Assembly: GCA_900754605.1 (NCBI GenBank)
Contig: CAAEDK010000169.1
Coordinates: forward strand, 1-25,474
DNA from: an uncultured Oscillospiraceae bacterium
GTDB taxonomy: Bacteria; Bacillota_A; Clostridia; Oscillospirales; Oscillospiraceae
Reading direction: 5' to 3'
DNA length: 25,474 nucleotides
Position numbers and translations under genes: made by a program. This document shows positions 5,335 to 11,893 of the stretch, one piece after another. The notes under the pieces are model-generated. The model had not been told where the DNA came from, did not search any database, and saw only the letters and a list, made by a program, of their open reading frames with translations. The number at the start of each line of letters is the position of its first letter. Within the stretch, counting starts at the first letter, position 1.

Positions 5335-6303
5335 ATGGCAAACCAGATTTTGAATACCGGTATTTACCTCAGCCTGCTCGCCCAGCTGGACAAGCTGGCC
5401 CGTCATAACCGCCAGGGGAGCTTCCGCACCAAGGAGCGGTATTACGAGGCCATGAAGCGGTTCTGCGCCTTCCTGGCCGATGCCTTCCGCCTGCAAAAGC
5501 TGTCCAACATCAACGGGAAGCATCTGACCGCCTATATCCTGAAGCTGCAGGATGATGGCAAGGCCCCCAGCACCATCAAAACAGACTTGGCCGCCATCCG
5601 TTTTTTTCATGACCTGATGGACGCCAAATACAAGCTGCCCGACAATGAGGAGCTGAAGGTCGCGCTGCAGCGGCGCACCTTCGGCGGCGTCGACCGCACC
5701 TGGAGCCGGGAGGAGTTCTCCCGGATGCTGGCGGAGGCGCTGCGCCTGGGCAGGGAGGACTATGTGACGATCCTCTATCTGGCCCGGTATGCGGGCCTGC
5801 GCATCCATGAGTGCTTCCGGATCGACACGGCCATCGCGGCCCAAGCGGTCCGGGAGGGGGCCATCACCATCAAGGGCAAAGGCGGCCTCGTCCGGACGGT
5901 CCCGCTGCATCCTCTGCTGGTGAGCCGCCTGGAGCTGCATCTGCAAACCACGCCCCGCGGCCATAAGCTCTTTGTGCCGGACGACATGGAAACTCATACG
6001 GCGATCCAGCACCTGCAGGCGTTTATTCGTACCTGCAGGCCATACATCCAGGACGCCGGCTCGGCGCGTCCCATGACTTTCCACGGCCTCCGCCATGTCT
6101 GCGCAGCGGAGTGGTATCAGGAGCGGATCGCTGCCGGAGCCACGCCCTACGAGGCCCGCAAGGCGGTCTCCCGGCTCCTGGGGCATGGCCGGGACGATGT
6201 GACGAAGATCTATCTCGCCTCCCTCCGGGAGACTCGTACAGAGGCGCCCTTGTCCGGCGCTGCCGCCCCCTCTAAGATGGACGGGCAAAAGGAGGGACGG
6301 TAA
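5335..6303 (+). CDS. Tyrosine recombinase / integrase (first of two)
   Basis: A 322-residue site-specific recombinase; ATG at 5335 after AAGGAGA. Residues about 10-115 are the SAM-like core-binding domain (RYYEAMKRFCAFLADAF, STIKTDLAAIRFFHDL). Catalytic-domain residues are visible: Arg156 (YAGLRIHE), a Lys near 180-182 (TIKGKGG), His250 and Arg253 (FHGLRH), His284 (LLGHG) and Tyr293 (KIYLAS). It lacks an AP2-like arm-binding domain, so it resembles shorter XerC/D-like integrases. Its stop is one base before the next recombinase, so the two are co-translated. It cuts and rejoins attachment sites through a Tyr-DNA intermediate. Confidence 0.9.
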   Translation: MANQILNTGIYLSLLAQLDKLARHNRQGSFRTKERYYEAMKRFCAFLADAFRLQKLSNINGKHLTAYILKLQDDGKAPSTIKTDLAAIRFFHDLMDAKYKLPDNEELKVALQRRTFGGVDRTWSREEFSRMLAEALRLGREDYVTILYLARYAGLRIHECFRIDTAIAAQAVREGAITIKGKGGLVRTVPLHPLLVSRLELHLQTTPRGHKLFVPDDMETHTAIQHLQAFIRTCRPYIQDAGSARPMTFHGLRHVCAAEWYQERIAAGATPYEARKAVSRLLGHGRDDVTKIYLASLRETRTEAPLSGAAAPSKMDGQKEGR

Positions 6304-6304
6304 T

Positions 6305-7495
6305 ATGGCACGCATGAAACAGACTGGCCGGGGCGCCTCCGGAGGCGGGTCCATCCGGCAAAAGACGCTGAATCGGGCAGGGAAGTCCTATACATACTGG
6401 GAGGCCCGCTACACCGCAGGGTACAACCCCAACACCGGGAGGCAGATCCAGCGGACCATCACCGGAAAGACCAAGTCCGAAGTTGCCCAGAAGCTGCGGC
6501 AGAAGCTGGTGGAGCTGGACATGGGGACGTATCAGGAGCCGTGCCTGCTGACGGTGGGGGAGTGGCTGGATATCTGGATGACGGAGTATAACGTCCACCT
6601 GAAGCCCCGCACAGCGGAGTCCTACCGCTGCCAGATCGAAAACCATCTCCGGCCGGAGCTGGGAAAGTACAAGCTGGAGGACCTGCGCCCGCATATCGTG
6701 CAGCACTTTTGCAACGGCCTGCTCCGCGGCGGCCTCGCGCCGAAGACGGTCAAGACGATCCATGGGGTGCTGCACAAGGCGCTGGAGCAGGCTGTGACAC
6801 TGGGATACATCCGGACCAATCCATCCACCGGCTGCATCCTTCCGCGGGTCACCCGGAGGCCCCTGGCCCCGCTGGATGACGAGACGATCAAGCGGTTCCT
6901 GGCAGCCATCCAGGGACACCGGTTCGAGACCATCTACCTGGTGGACCTGTTTACCGGGCTGCGGAAAGGGGAGGTGATGGGCCTCACCTGGTCCAGCGTG
7001 GATTTCCACAAAGGGACGCTGCTGATCGACAAGCAGCTGCAGCGGGTACCCGGCAGGAAGGGGAGTGACCGATACGCCCTGACCTCCACGAAAAGCGGAA
7101 AAGTACGGAAGATCACGCCCGCGCCCTATGTCATGCAGCTGCTGCGCCGGCAGAAGAGCCGTCAGGCAGAGTGGCGCCTGCGGGCCGGTCCCGCCTGGGA
7201 GGATCAGGACCTGGTGTTTACCAACGAGCTGGGCGGCTATCTGATCCCCGAGACCGTCTACAAGGATTTCAAAAAGCTGGTGGCTACCATTGGCAGCCCG
7301 AAGACCAGGATCCACGATTTGCGGCACAGCTACGCCGTGGCCGCGATCAAGAGCGGGGACGATATCAAGACCGTGCAGGAAAACCTGGGCCACGCCTCGG
7401 CGGTCTTTACACTGGATGTCTACGGCCATGTCACCGACGAGATGCGCAGCGAGAGCGCCCGGCGAATGGAGAGCTTTATTGAAAAATTGCTCTAA
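6305..7495 (+). CDS. Phage/ICE tyrosine integrase (second of two)
   Basis: A 396-residue integrase; ATG at 6305 after AAGGAGGGAC, one base after the previous stop. Residues 1-75 form an arm-binding region (GSIRQKTL, YWEARYTAGYNPNTGR, GKTKSEVAQKLRQ), followed by a SAM-like domain to about 185. Catalytic residues: Arg220 (TGLRKGE), Lys263 (STKSGK), His337 and Arg340 (IHDLRHS), His363 (LGHAS) and Tyr373 (DVYGH). This domain order is that of Tn916/lambda-type integrases that join an element to a specific attB. It is followed by a 19-bp-arm terminator. Having two recombinases from different subfamilies in one operon is unusual for a simple phage. Confidence 0.93.
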   Translation: MARMKQTGRGASGGGSIRQKTLNRAGKSYTYWEARYTAGYNPNTGRQIQRTITGKTKSEVAQKLRQKLVELDMGTYQEPCLLTVGEWLDIWMTEYNVHLKPRTAESYRCQIENHLRPELGKYKLEDLRPHIVQHFCNGLLRGGLAPKTVKTIHGVLHKALEQAVTLGYIRTNPSTGCILPRVTRRPLAPLDDETIKRFLAAIQGHRFETIYLVDLFTGLRKGEVMGLTWSSVDFHKGTLLIDKQLQRVPGRKGSDRYALTSTKSGKVRKITPAPYVMQLLRRQKSRQAEWRLRAGPAWEDQDLVFTNELGGYLIPETVYKDFKKLVATIGSPKTRIHDLRHSYAVAAIKSGDDIKTVQENLGHASAVFTLDVYGHVTDEMRSESARRMESFIEKLL

Positions 7496-7515
7496 AAACG
7501 AAATAGCCGTGGGAA

Positions 7516-7556
7516 AAAGAAGTGCCCTAGAACTCATAGTTCTAGGGCACTTCTTT
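7516..7556 (+). terminator. Terminator after the integrase
   Basis: Perfect 19-bp arms (7516-7534 and 7538-7556) with a three-base CAT loop, beginning AAAGAAGTGCCC and ending TTCTTT. The symmetrical A- and T-rich ends could make it work in both directions. It separates the recombinases from the HicA-HicB-SecB cargo. Confidence 0.85.
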
Positions 7557-7620
7557 GGAAATAAAAGCAGGATTTACCAATATGTTGCACAATTTTGGGC
7601 AAAAGTCCTATATAATGTGA

Positions 7621-7649
7621 TTGACATGTAGTGGCATATATGATACCAT
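7621..7649 (+). promoter_or_regulatory. Candidate promoter of the HicAB-SecB operon
   Basis: TTGACA (7621-7626), 17-base spacer, TACCAT (7644-7649). A second -10-like TATAAT lies just upstream at 7611-7616 but without a well-spaced -35. The area is AT-rich with imperfect short dyads that could be HicB operator sites. Confidence 0.45.
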
Positions 7650-7683
7650 TCTCATATACTAGAGAAATAGGGTGGAATGCCTT

Positions 7684-7938
7684 GTGTCGCAAATAGATAA
7701 ACTGAGAAAGAAGTTTTATAGTAAGCCTGTTCGCAATGATATGACCTATGACGAAATCATAAAGTTGGCAGATTATTACAACTGCAAGGTTATTTCTGGG
7801 GGTACACATCCCATAAAGATAGTTGATAAGGAAAGTGGTACAGTTATTCCCATCCCTCGGCATGGGAGCTGTGTTAAAGAAGCTTATATTGCTCAATTAA
7901 GAGAGCTTTTCGATACTATAGAGGCAAGAAGAGCATAA
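7684..7938 (+). CDS. hicA: HicA-family mRNA interferase toxin
   Basis: An 84-residue protein. I chose the GTG at 7684, seven bases after GGTGGA; the frame is open 12 bases upstream. It has the double-stranded-RNA-binding-like HicA fold pattern: MTYDEIIKLADYY, then a glycine-histidine turn (SGGTHPIKI, His42, the expected catalytic His), then a strand and the PIPRHGS motif and the closing helix (AYIAQLRELFDTI). HicA toxins cleave translated mRNA. It is the first gene of a three-gene operon with HicB 12 bases downstream. It is AT-rich compared with the integrase and the chromosome, pointing to separate acquisition. Confidence 0.85.
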   Translation: MSQIDKLRKKFYSKPVRNDMTYDEIIKLADYYNCKVISGGTHPIKIVDKESGTVIPIPRHGSCVKEAYIAQLRELFDTIEARRA

Positions 7939-7950
7939 GGAGGAGTAGCA

Positions 7951-8457
7951 ATGAAATACCCATTCGCTGTATTTCAAACTCAAGTAGAGGACCATATTTT
8001 TTGGATTGCAAAGAGTACGATTTTAAAGGGATGCGTTGGACAGGGAGAGAGCCAAGAAGAAGCAATTAAAGAGCTTAATGAAAATGAAGAAGAATGGCTT
8101 AATACTGCTCAAGAAGTAGGCATCCCTATTCCGGAGATCCCGATTGAAATGGTGCAGGAGTATAGTGGAAAGCTAACTCTCCGAGTGGCGCCTACAGTGC
8201 ATAAGCAAGCTGCTCTGATCGCTAAAAAGGAGGGCATTAGCTTAAATCAATATATCAATGATGCAATTGTTGCGCACAATTCTGAGTTTTCAACTATAAA
8301 TTATGTTTCAAAGCGATTGTCTGGTATGATGGAGCAATTTAGCCAATATTTTCTTAGGTATCAATCGGGCACAAAAAGTGAATCATTTTTTAGTGTTTCT
8401 TTTCCTACCCAGAATTTGCAGAACATCTATCGTCCTAGTAGTTTAGCAAAGAGTTGA
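7951..8457 (+). CDS. hicB: HicB-family antitoxin with a long C-terminal extension
   Basis: A 168-residue protein; ATG at 7951 after AGGAGGAG. The N-terminal half is the HicB partial RNase-H-like domain (YPFAVFQTQVEDHIFW, then GCVGQGESQEEAIKELNENEEEWL). Residues about 70-110 are a ribbon-helix-helix DNA-binding domain (LTLRVAPTVHKQAALIAKKEG, then SLNQYINDAIVAH). About 55 more residues follow (STINYVSKRLSGMMEQFSQ... to SLAKS), aromatic-, Ser- and Gln-rich, beyond the usual end of HicB. In TAC systems such a tail is the chaperone-addiction segment that keeps the antitoxin unstable unless SecB binds it. Here that role is inferred from the next gene. Confidence 0.85.
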   Translation: MKYPFAVFQTQVEDHIFWIAKSTILKGCVGQGESQEEAIKELNENEEEWLNTAQEVGIPIPEIPIEMVQEYSGKLTLRVAPTVHKQAALIAKKEGISLNQYINDAIVAHNSEFSTINYVSKRLSGMMEQFSQYFLRYQSGTKSESFFSVSFPTQNLQNIYRPSSLAKS

Positions 8458-8469
8458 AAGGTGAAAATA

Positions 8470-8871
8470 ATGGTTAACGTAGATTTAGTGTTTCAAAAAG
8501 TTCCTGAACTCCATATAAAAATCAATTTTAATCCGAACGAAGAAAAAAATTTGGAAATTGGAGTTAACTCTCCTTTTAGCATCAATTATGCGGATGACAA
8601 CAAACATTATACAGCAATTTTAGAACAACGAGTTGTTTCGAAAGACGATCCAGAACAATTTTCAATCTATCTAAAAATCGAAGGTTATTTCGACTGCGAT
8701 GAAATTACCAACGATCAAATGAAAAAGGAAGTTCATGTGCAGAGCTATTATCGTCTTTTTCCCTATGCTCAGTCATTGGTTGCTCAGATGTGTGTTGTTG
8801 CAGGACTCCCTCCACTGATGATAAAACCAATTAAGATGTCTTTTGAAGATGTAGTTATAACCCCCAAATAA
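8470..8871 (+). CDS. SecB-like chaperone of a toxin-antitoxin-chaperone operon
   Basis: A 133-residue protein; I chose the ATG at 8470 (AAAGGTG seven bases before) over the GTG at 8461. The order of strands and the C-terminal helix signature match SecB: alternating strands (DLVFQKVPELHIKINFN, SIYLKIEGYFDCDEI), then YRLFPYAQSLVAQMCVVAG and the LPPLMIKPI segment that parallels the end of the SecB fold (FPxLxLxPI). It follows hicB by 12 bases and a terminator follows it. Firmicutes normally lack export SecB, so a SecB-like protein beside a TA pair is most likely the antitoxin's dedicated chaperone, as Rv1957 is for HigBA. Assignment is by pattern, without a search. Confidence 0.75.
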   Translation: MVNVDLVFQKVPELHIKINFNPNEEKNLEIGVNSPFSINYADDNKHYTAILEQRVVSKDDPEQFSIYLKIEGYFDCDEITNDQMKKEVHVQSYYRLFPYAQSLVAQMCVVAGLPPLMIKPIKMSFEDVVITPK

Positions 8872-8903
8872 GTATTGAATTTTTTCTATGTTCAATTGAC
8901 TTC

Positions 8904-8944
8904 AATTGCAGCCTTTTGAATTCTTCGGAAGGCTGCAATTATTT
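8904..8944 (+). terminator. Terminator of the HicAB-SecB operon
   Basis: AATTGCAGCCTT (8904-8915) pairs with AAGGCTGCAATT (8929-8940) around a 13-base loop, followed by ATTTTC. It lies 33 bases after the SecB-like stop. Confidence 0.75.
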
Positions 8945-8999
8945 TCTCATTCAGTGCTTTGTATGACAAAAAGACTAGGATCGCTAAGATATACAAGAC

Positions 9000-9038
9000 A
9001 GGTGGGGAAGCTTAATTGAAATCGAAAAACTGCTCTAA
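9000..9038 (+). pseudogene. Fragment resembling the 3' end of an integrase gene
   Basis: The frame 9000-9038 reads RWGSLIEIEKLL-stop and resembles the last residues of the integrase at 6305-7495 (ESFIEKLL-stop). At DNA level AGCTTAATTGAAA plus AACTGCTCTAAA here match AGCTTTATTGAAA and AATTGCTCTAAA at 7472-7496, with a 6-base insertion. A stop lies in frame just upstream, so only the tail remains. It is followed by a tandem 11-mer (AAAGGGTAAAT) at 9037-9057. It could be a scar of an earlier or tandem element, or part of an attachment site. Confidence 0.35.
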
Positions 9039-9077
9039 AGGGTAAATAAAGGGTAAACTCCGCCGGGAGGGAGGAGA

Positions 9078-9110
9078 AAATCCCTGGAACCGCAACGGTT
9101 CCAGGGATTT
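9078..9110 (-). terminator. Terminator of the tRNA operon
   Basis: Perfect 15-bp arms (9078-9092 and 9096-9110, AAATCCCTGGAACCG and complement) with a three-base loop, followed on the leftward strand by TTTTCTCC. It begins five bases after the tRNA-Val 3' CCA. Confidence 0.85.
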
Positions 9111-9115
9111 CTTCT

Positions 9116-9192
9116 TGGTGGAGACTACTGGACTCGAACCAGTGACCTCCTGCGTGTGAAGCAGGCGCTCTAACCAGCTGAGCTAAGCCTCC
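9116..9192 (-). tRNA. tRNA-Val (CAC)
   Basis: A full cloverleaf: acceptor GGAGGCT/AGTCTCC, T8-A9, D-arm GCTC...GAGC, anticodon stem CCTGC/GCAGG with loop TTCACAC (anticodon CAC), T-arm with GGTTCGAGTCC, discriminator A and an encoded CCA (9118-9116). It reads GUG codons. It is the last of three leftward tRNAs and the gene nearest the integrated element, so a plausible integration landmark, though no second copy of its 3' end is in the window. Confidence 0.95.
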
Positions 9193-9251
9193 ATACGGAT
9201 ATGTGATTTTTTCTGCCCATAAGACGCCGTGCACAACGGCGTCCTATGGGA

Positions 9252-9326
9252 TGGTGACCCGTACGGGATTCGAACCCATGTTACAGCCGTGAAAGGGCCG
9301 TGTCTTAACCACTTGACCAACGGGCC
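9252..9326 (-). tRNA. tRNA-Glu (UUC)
   Basis: Acceptor GGCCCGT/ACGGGTC with a G-T pair, anticodon stem CGGCC/GGCTG around loop CTTTCAC (anticodon TTC), T-loop GGTTCGAATCC, and an encoded CCA (9254-9252). Middle gene of the tRNA operon. Confidence 0.95.
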
Positions 9327-9365
9327 ATTTGGAAGTCCATGAAGCGCCGGGGCGCTTCATGGATC

Positions 9366-9442
9366 TGGTAGCGGCACCTGGATTTGAACCGGGGACACTG
9401 CGGGTATGAACCGCATGCTCTAGCCAACTGAGCTATGCCGCC
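9366..9442 (-). tRNA. tRNA-Met (CAU), probably elongator
   Basis: Acceptor GGCGGCA/TGCCGCT, D-arm GCTC/GAGC, anticodon stem TGCGG/CCGCA around TTCATAC (anticodon CAT), T-loop GGTTCAAATCC, encoded CCA. The paired first base and the lack of three G-C pairs in the anticodon stem argue against initiator tRNA. A tRNA-Ile2 with modified C34 cannot be fully excluded from sequence. First gene of the operon. Confidence 0.92.
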
Positions 9443-9470
9443 AAATGTCTAACCCGAACGGGCATCAATT

Positions 9471-9500
9471 ACTATACCAGAAGGCGGCAGCGTTTGTCAA
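9471..9500 (-). promoter_or_regulatory. Promoter of the Met-Glu-Val tRNA operon
   Basis: Reading left: TTGACA (9500-9495), 18-base spacer, TATAGT (9476-9471), about 30 bases before tRNA-Met. Consensus -35 and near-consensus -10, as expected for stable RNA. Confidence 0.8.
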
Positions 9501-9610
9501 GCGTTTCTTCGAAAAAAATGAAAAATTTCAAAAAACCGGAAGCAGAGGAGAGACTCGCTGCCGCTGGCAGGGTGCCCCGAGGCCGGCAGCCCGGATACGG
9601 TGGGAATGAG

Positions 9611-9634
9611 GCCGGGCGGCTCCTGCCGCCCGGC
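9611..9634 (-). terminator. GC-rich hairpin ending the TTT/glycerate operon
   Basis: Perfect 10-bp arms GCCGGGCGGC (9611-9620) and GCCGCCCGGC (9625-9634) around TCCT, 26 bases after the glycerate kinase stop. No strong T-run follows on the leftward strand, so termination may be inefficient or factor-dependent. The rest of 9501-9610 shows nothing else. Confidence 0.55.
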
Positions 9635-9660
9635 ACCGTCTTTTCAAAAATCCACTCATG

Positions 9661-10803
9661 TCATCGGGCGGACCGGAACGCATTGTAGAGCCGGAAGAGA
9701 TCCTCCAGGGCGGCGCACAGATCTGCCCGGGCGGACTGGCGGGCTACCTCCCAGGGCACGGCACGACGGTTGGTGGACACGATAGCGGTGACGCCCTCTT
9801 GATAGGCGTCCTCCGCGCCGGGGGCCACGTCGCCCACCACGGCCACCACTGGGATCCGTGCCTGCCGGGCCCGGTGGGCGATGCCGATGACCACCTTGCC
9901 CCGAAGGCTCTGACAGTCGATACGGCCCTCGCCGGTCAGGACCGCGGTGGCACCAGGCAGCAGGGCATCGAAGCCCACTGTGTCCAGGACTGTCTCGATC
10001 CCCATCTGCAGGCGACTGCCCAGGAAGGCCATCACACCGGCTCCCATGCCGCCGGCGGCGCCAGCACCGGGAAGGTCTGCGATCTCCCGGCCCAGGTCCT
10101 GGCGGATCACCTCCGACAGGTGGCGCAGATTCCGGTCCAGACGGGTCACCATATCAGGGTCGGCCCCCTTCTGGGGGCCGAAGACGGCGCTGGCGCCATT
10201 GGGACCGCAGAGGGGGTTGTCCACATCGCACATGGTCACGATCTCCACACCGTTCAGCAGGGGGGAGCGATGGGACATGTCGATCCGGCACAACCGGTCC
10301 AGCGTGCCGCCTACGGGGACGTACTCCGCCCCGGTGCCGTCCAGAAAGCGGACGCCCAGAGCGGCGGCACAGCCGCAGCCGCCGTCGTTGGTGGCACTGC
10401 CGCCCAGGCCCAGAATGATGCGCCTGGCGCCGTCCCGGATCGCCGCCAGAATCAGCTCTCCCACGCCGTAGGTGGTGGCTCCCTCAGCACAGAGACGGCC
10501 TTCCATCAGGGGCAGGCCTGCGGCGGCGGCCATCTCGATCACGGCGGTGTAGCCATCGGCCAGCAGACCGTAAAAACCAGAGATCTTACGAAAATCCGGA
10601 CCGGTGCAGGGCACCTCTACCCGGTGGCCGCCCATGGCGGCCAGAAACGCCTCCACGCTCCCCTCGCCGCCATCCGCCACGGGAATGGAGACCACCTCTG
10701 CATCCGGCACGTGGCGCAGAAGGGCCTCCCGCATCAGCCGGCAGATCTCCAGGGAGGACATGGTCCCCTTGAAGGAGTCCGGCATGAGAATCCACTTTGA
10801 CAT
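9661..10803 (-). CDS. glxK: Glycerate kinase (GlxK/GarK type)
   Basis: A 380-residue protein of normal length for glycerate kinase family 1; ATG at 10803 after GAGAGGAGG. N-terminal MPDSFKGTMSS and PVADGGEGSVEAF are family signatures, as are LGLGGSATNDGGCG (about 132-144) for phosphate binding, then GAGAAGGMGAG and LTGEGRIDCQSLRGK near the C-terminus. It phosphorylates D-glycerate with ATP, usually to 2-phosphoglycerate in the GarK/GlxK group, feeding lower glycolysis. It is the last of nine genes in the sigma-54 operon, so the pathway probably ends in glycerate. Confidence 0.93.
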   Translation of the reverse strand: MSKWILMPDSFKGTMSSLEICRLMREALLRHVPDAEVVSIPVADGGEGSVEAFLAAMGGHRVEVPCTGPDFRKISGFYGLLADGYTAVIEMAAAAGLPLMEGRLCAEGATTYGVGELILAAIRDGARRIILGLGGSATNDGGCGCAAALGVRFLDGTGAEYVPVGGTLDRLCRIDMSHRSPLLNGVEIVTMCDVDNPLCGPNGASAVFGPQKGADPDMVTRLDRNLRHLSEVIRQDLGREIADLPGAGAAGGMGAGVMAFLGSRLQMGIETVLDTVGFDALLPGATAVLTGEGRIDCQSLRGKVVIGIAHRARQARIPVVAVVGDVAPGAEDAYQEGVTAIVSTNRRAVPWEVARQSARADLCAALEDLFRLYNAFRSAR

Positions 10804-10827
10804 GAGTTTCCTCCTCTCTGGATGCGC

Positions 10828-10850
10828 GGGGCGGGCGGAAGGCCCGCCCC
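10828..10850 (-). other. Intercistronic hairpin between dehydrogenase and glycerate kinase genes
   Basis: GGGGCGGGC (10828-10836) pairs with GCCCGCCCC (10842-10850) over a five-base loop. No T-run follows on the leftward strand. It is one of three GC hairpins between genes of this operon and may stabilise mRNA ends rather than terminate. Confidence 0.6.
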
Positions 10851-10857
10851 GGTCCGG

Positions 10858-11826
10858 TCACGGGTTGACCACGTTGATGGGGGCGCCCTGAAGGTAGGCC
10901 CGCACGTTGTCCACGGTGCAGTCCATGATGCGCTGGCGGCTCTCCCTGGGGGCCCAGGAGATATGGGGGGTGAGGATGCAGTTCTTGGCGGTCAGCAGGG
11001 GGTTGTCGCCCCGGATGGGCTCTGTGGACACCACATCCAGCCCGGCGGCCGCCACCTTGCCGGAGTTCAGGGCGTCCGCCAGGTCCTGCTCCACCACCAT
11101 CTGGCCCCGGCTGTTATTGATGATGATGACCCCGTCCTTCATCTTGGCGATGTTCTCCCGGTTGATGATGCCGGTGTTGAAGGGGAACAGGGGCATTTGG
11201 AGGCCCAGAACGTCGGACCGGGCGAACAGTTCGTCCAGGGAGACGTACTCCACCCCCAGCTGCAGAGCTTCGTCCCGCTGGCGCATGTCGTAGGCGATGA
11301 CATGCATCCCCAGGGCCGATGCGATGGCGGCAGTGTGGATGCCGATGTTCCCGCAGCCAAGCAGGCCGTATGTCTTTCCCGCCAGCTCGATCAGGGGGTA
11401 ATCCCAGTAGCACCAGTCCGGGCACTGTTCCCATTTCCCACTCTTTACCGTATCATTATGATAACCGATGTGATGGCAGATTTCAAGCAGCAGGGCGATG
11501 GCAAACTGGCTGACGGAATGGGTGCCGTAGACCGGCACGTTGGAGACAGGGATGCCCTTCTCTTTTGCGCAGGCTATGTCCACCACGTTATAGCCGGTGG
11601 CCAGCATGGCGATGAAGCGCATGGAGGGACAGGCGTCCATCACTCGGCGGGAGATGGGGGTCTTGTTGGTGAGGACCACCTCCGCACCGCCGATCCGGGA
11701 GATGATCTCGTCCTCATCGGTGAGGCTGGTGCGGTCGTAAACCGTCAGGTCTCCCAGCTTCTCCAATTCTCCCCAGCTGAGATCGCCGGGGTTTTCCGTG
11801 TATCCGTCCAAAATGACGATGTGCAT
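10858..11826 (-). CDS. 2-hydroxyacid dehydrogenase, hydroxypyruvate reductase-like
   Basis: A 322-residue D-isomer-specific dehydrogenase. I chose ATG 11826, which follows CAGGAGG; the frame is open upstream into the next gene without a ribosome site. The start MHIVILDGYTENPGDLSW is very like HprA glycerate dehydrogenases. NAD-binding GLLGCGNIG is at 154-162 with Asp180 after the second strand, favouring NAD(H). Catalytic residues are Arg240 (NNSRG), Glu269 (STEP) and His288 (TPHISW). It probably reduces hydroxypyruvate, glyoxylate or a related 2-oxo acid to the D-hydroxyacid, supplying glycerate for the kinase downstream. Confidence 0.85.
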   Translation of the reverse strand: MHIVILDGYTENPGDLSWGELEKLGDLTVYDRTSLTDEDEIISRIGGAEVVLTNKTPISRRVMDACPSMRFIAMLATGYNVVDIACAKEKGIPVSNVPVYGTHSVSQFAIALLLEICHHIGYHNDTVKSGKWEQCPDWCYWDYPLIELAGKTYGLLGCGNIGIHTAAIASALGMHVIAYDMRQRDEALQLGVEYVSLDELFARSDVLGLQMPLFPFNTGIINRENIAKMKDGVIIINNSRGQMVVEQDLADALNSGKVAAAGLDVVSTEPIRGDNPLLTAKNCILTPHISWAPRESRQRIMDCTVDNVRAYLQGAPINVVNP

Positions 11827-11847
11827 TTCATTCCTCCTGTCTGTGTG

Positions 11848-11873
11848 TCCCCCGGCCCGCAGGGGCCGGGGGA
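11848..11873 (-). other. Intercistronic hairpin before the hydroxypyruvate reductase-like gene
   Basis: TCCCCCGGCCC (11848-11858) pairs perfectly with GGGCCGGGGGA (11863-11873). It lies between the Ldh_2-type gene and the ribosome site of the next gene, with no T-run. It could slow 3' decay of the upstream message. Confidence 0.6.
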
Positions 11874-11893
11874 CAGCCGATTCCACTGGAAAG

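Noticed and set aside
5062..6354. Long leftward open frame (about 430 codons) opposite the first recombinase; a similar one at 6272-7537
   Set aside because: The opposite strand encodes clear tyrosine recombinases with all catalytic residues. The antisense products have no domains and are rich in Gln, Gly, Arg and Pro, as expected for the reverse of GC-rich coding sequence.
9116..9192. tRNA-Val 3' end as the proven attB
   Set aside because: The location is right, but no second copy of the tRNA 3' end is found in the window and the other element end is not included, so it cannot be shown.
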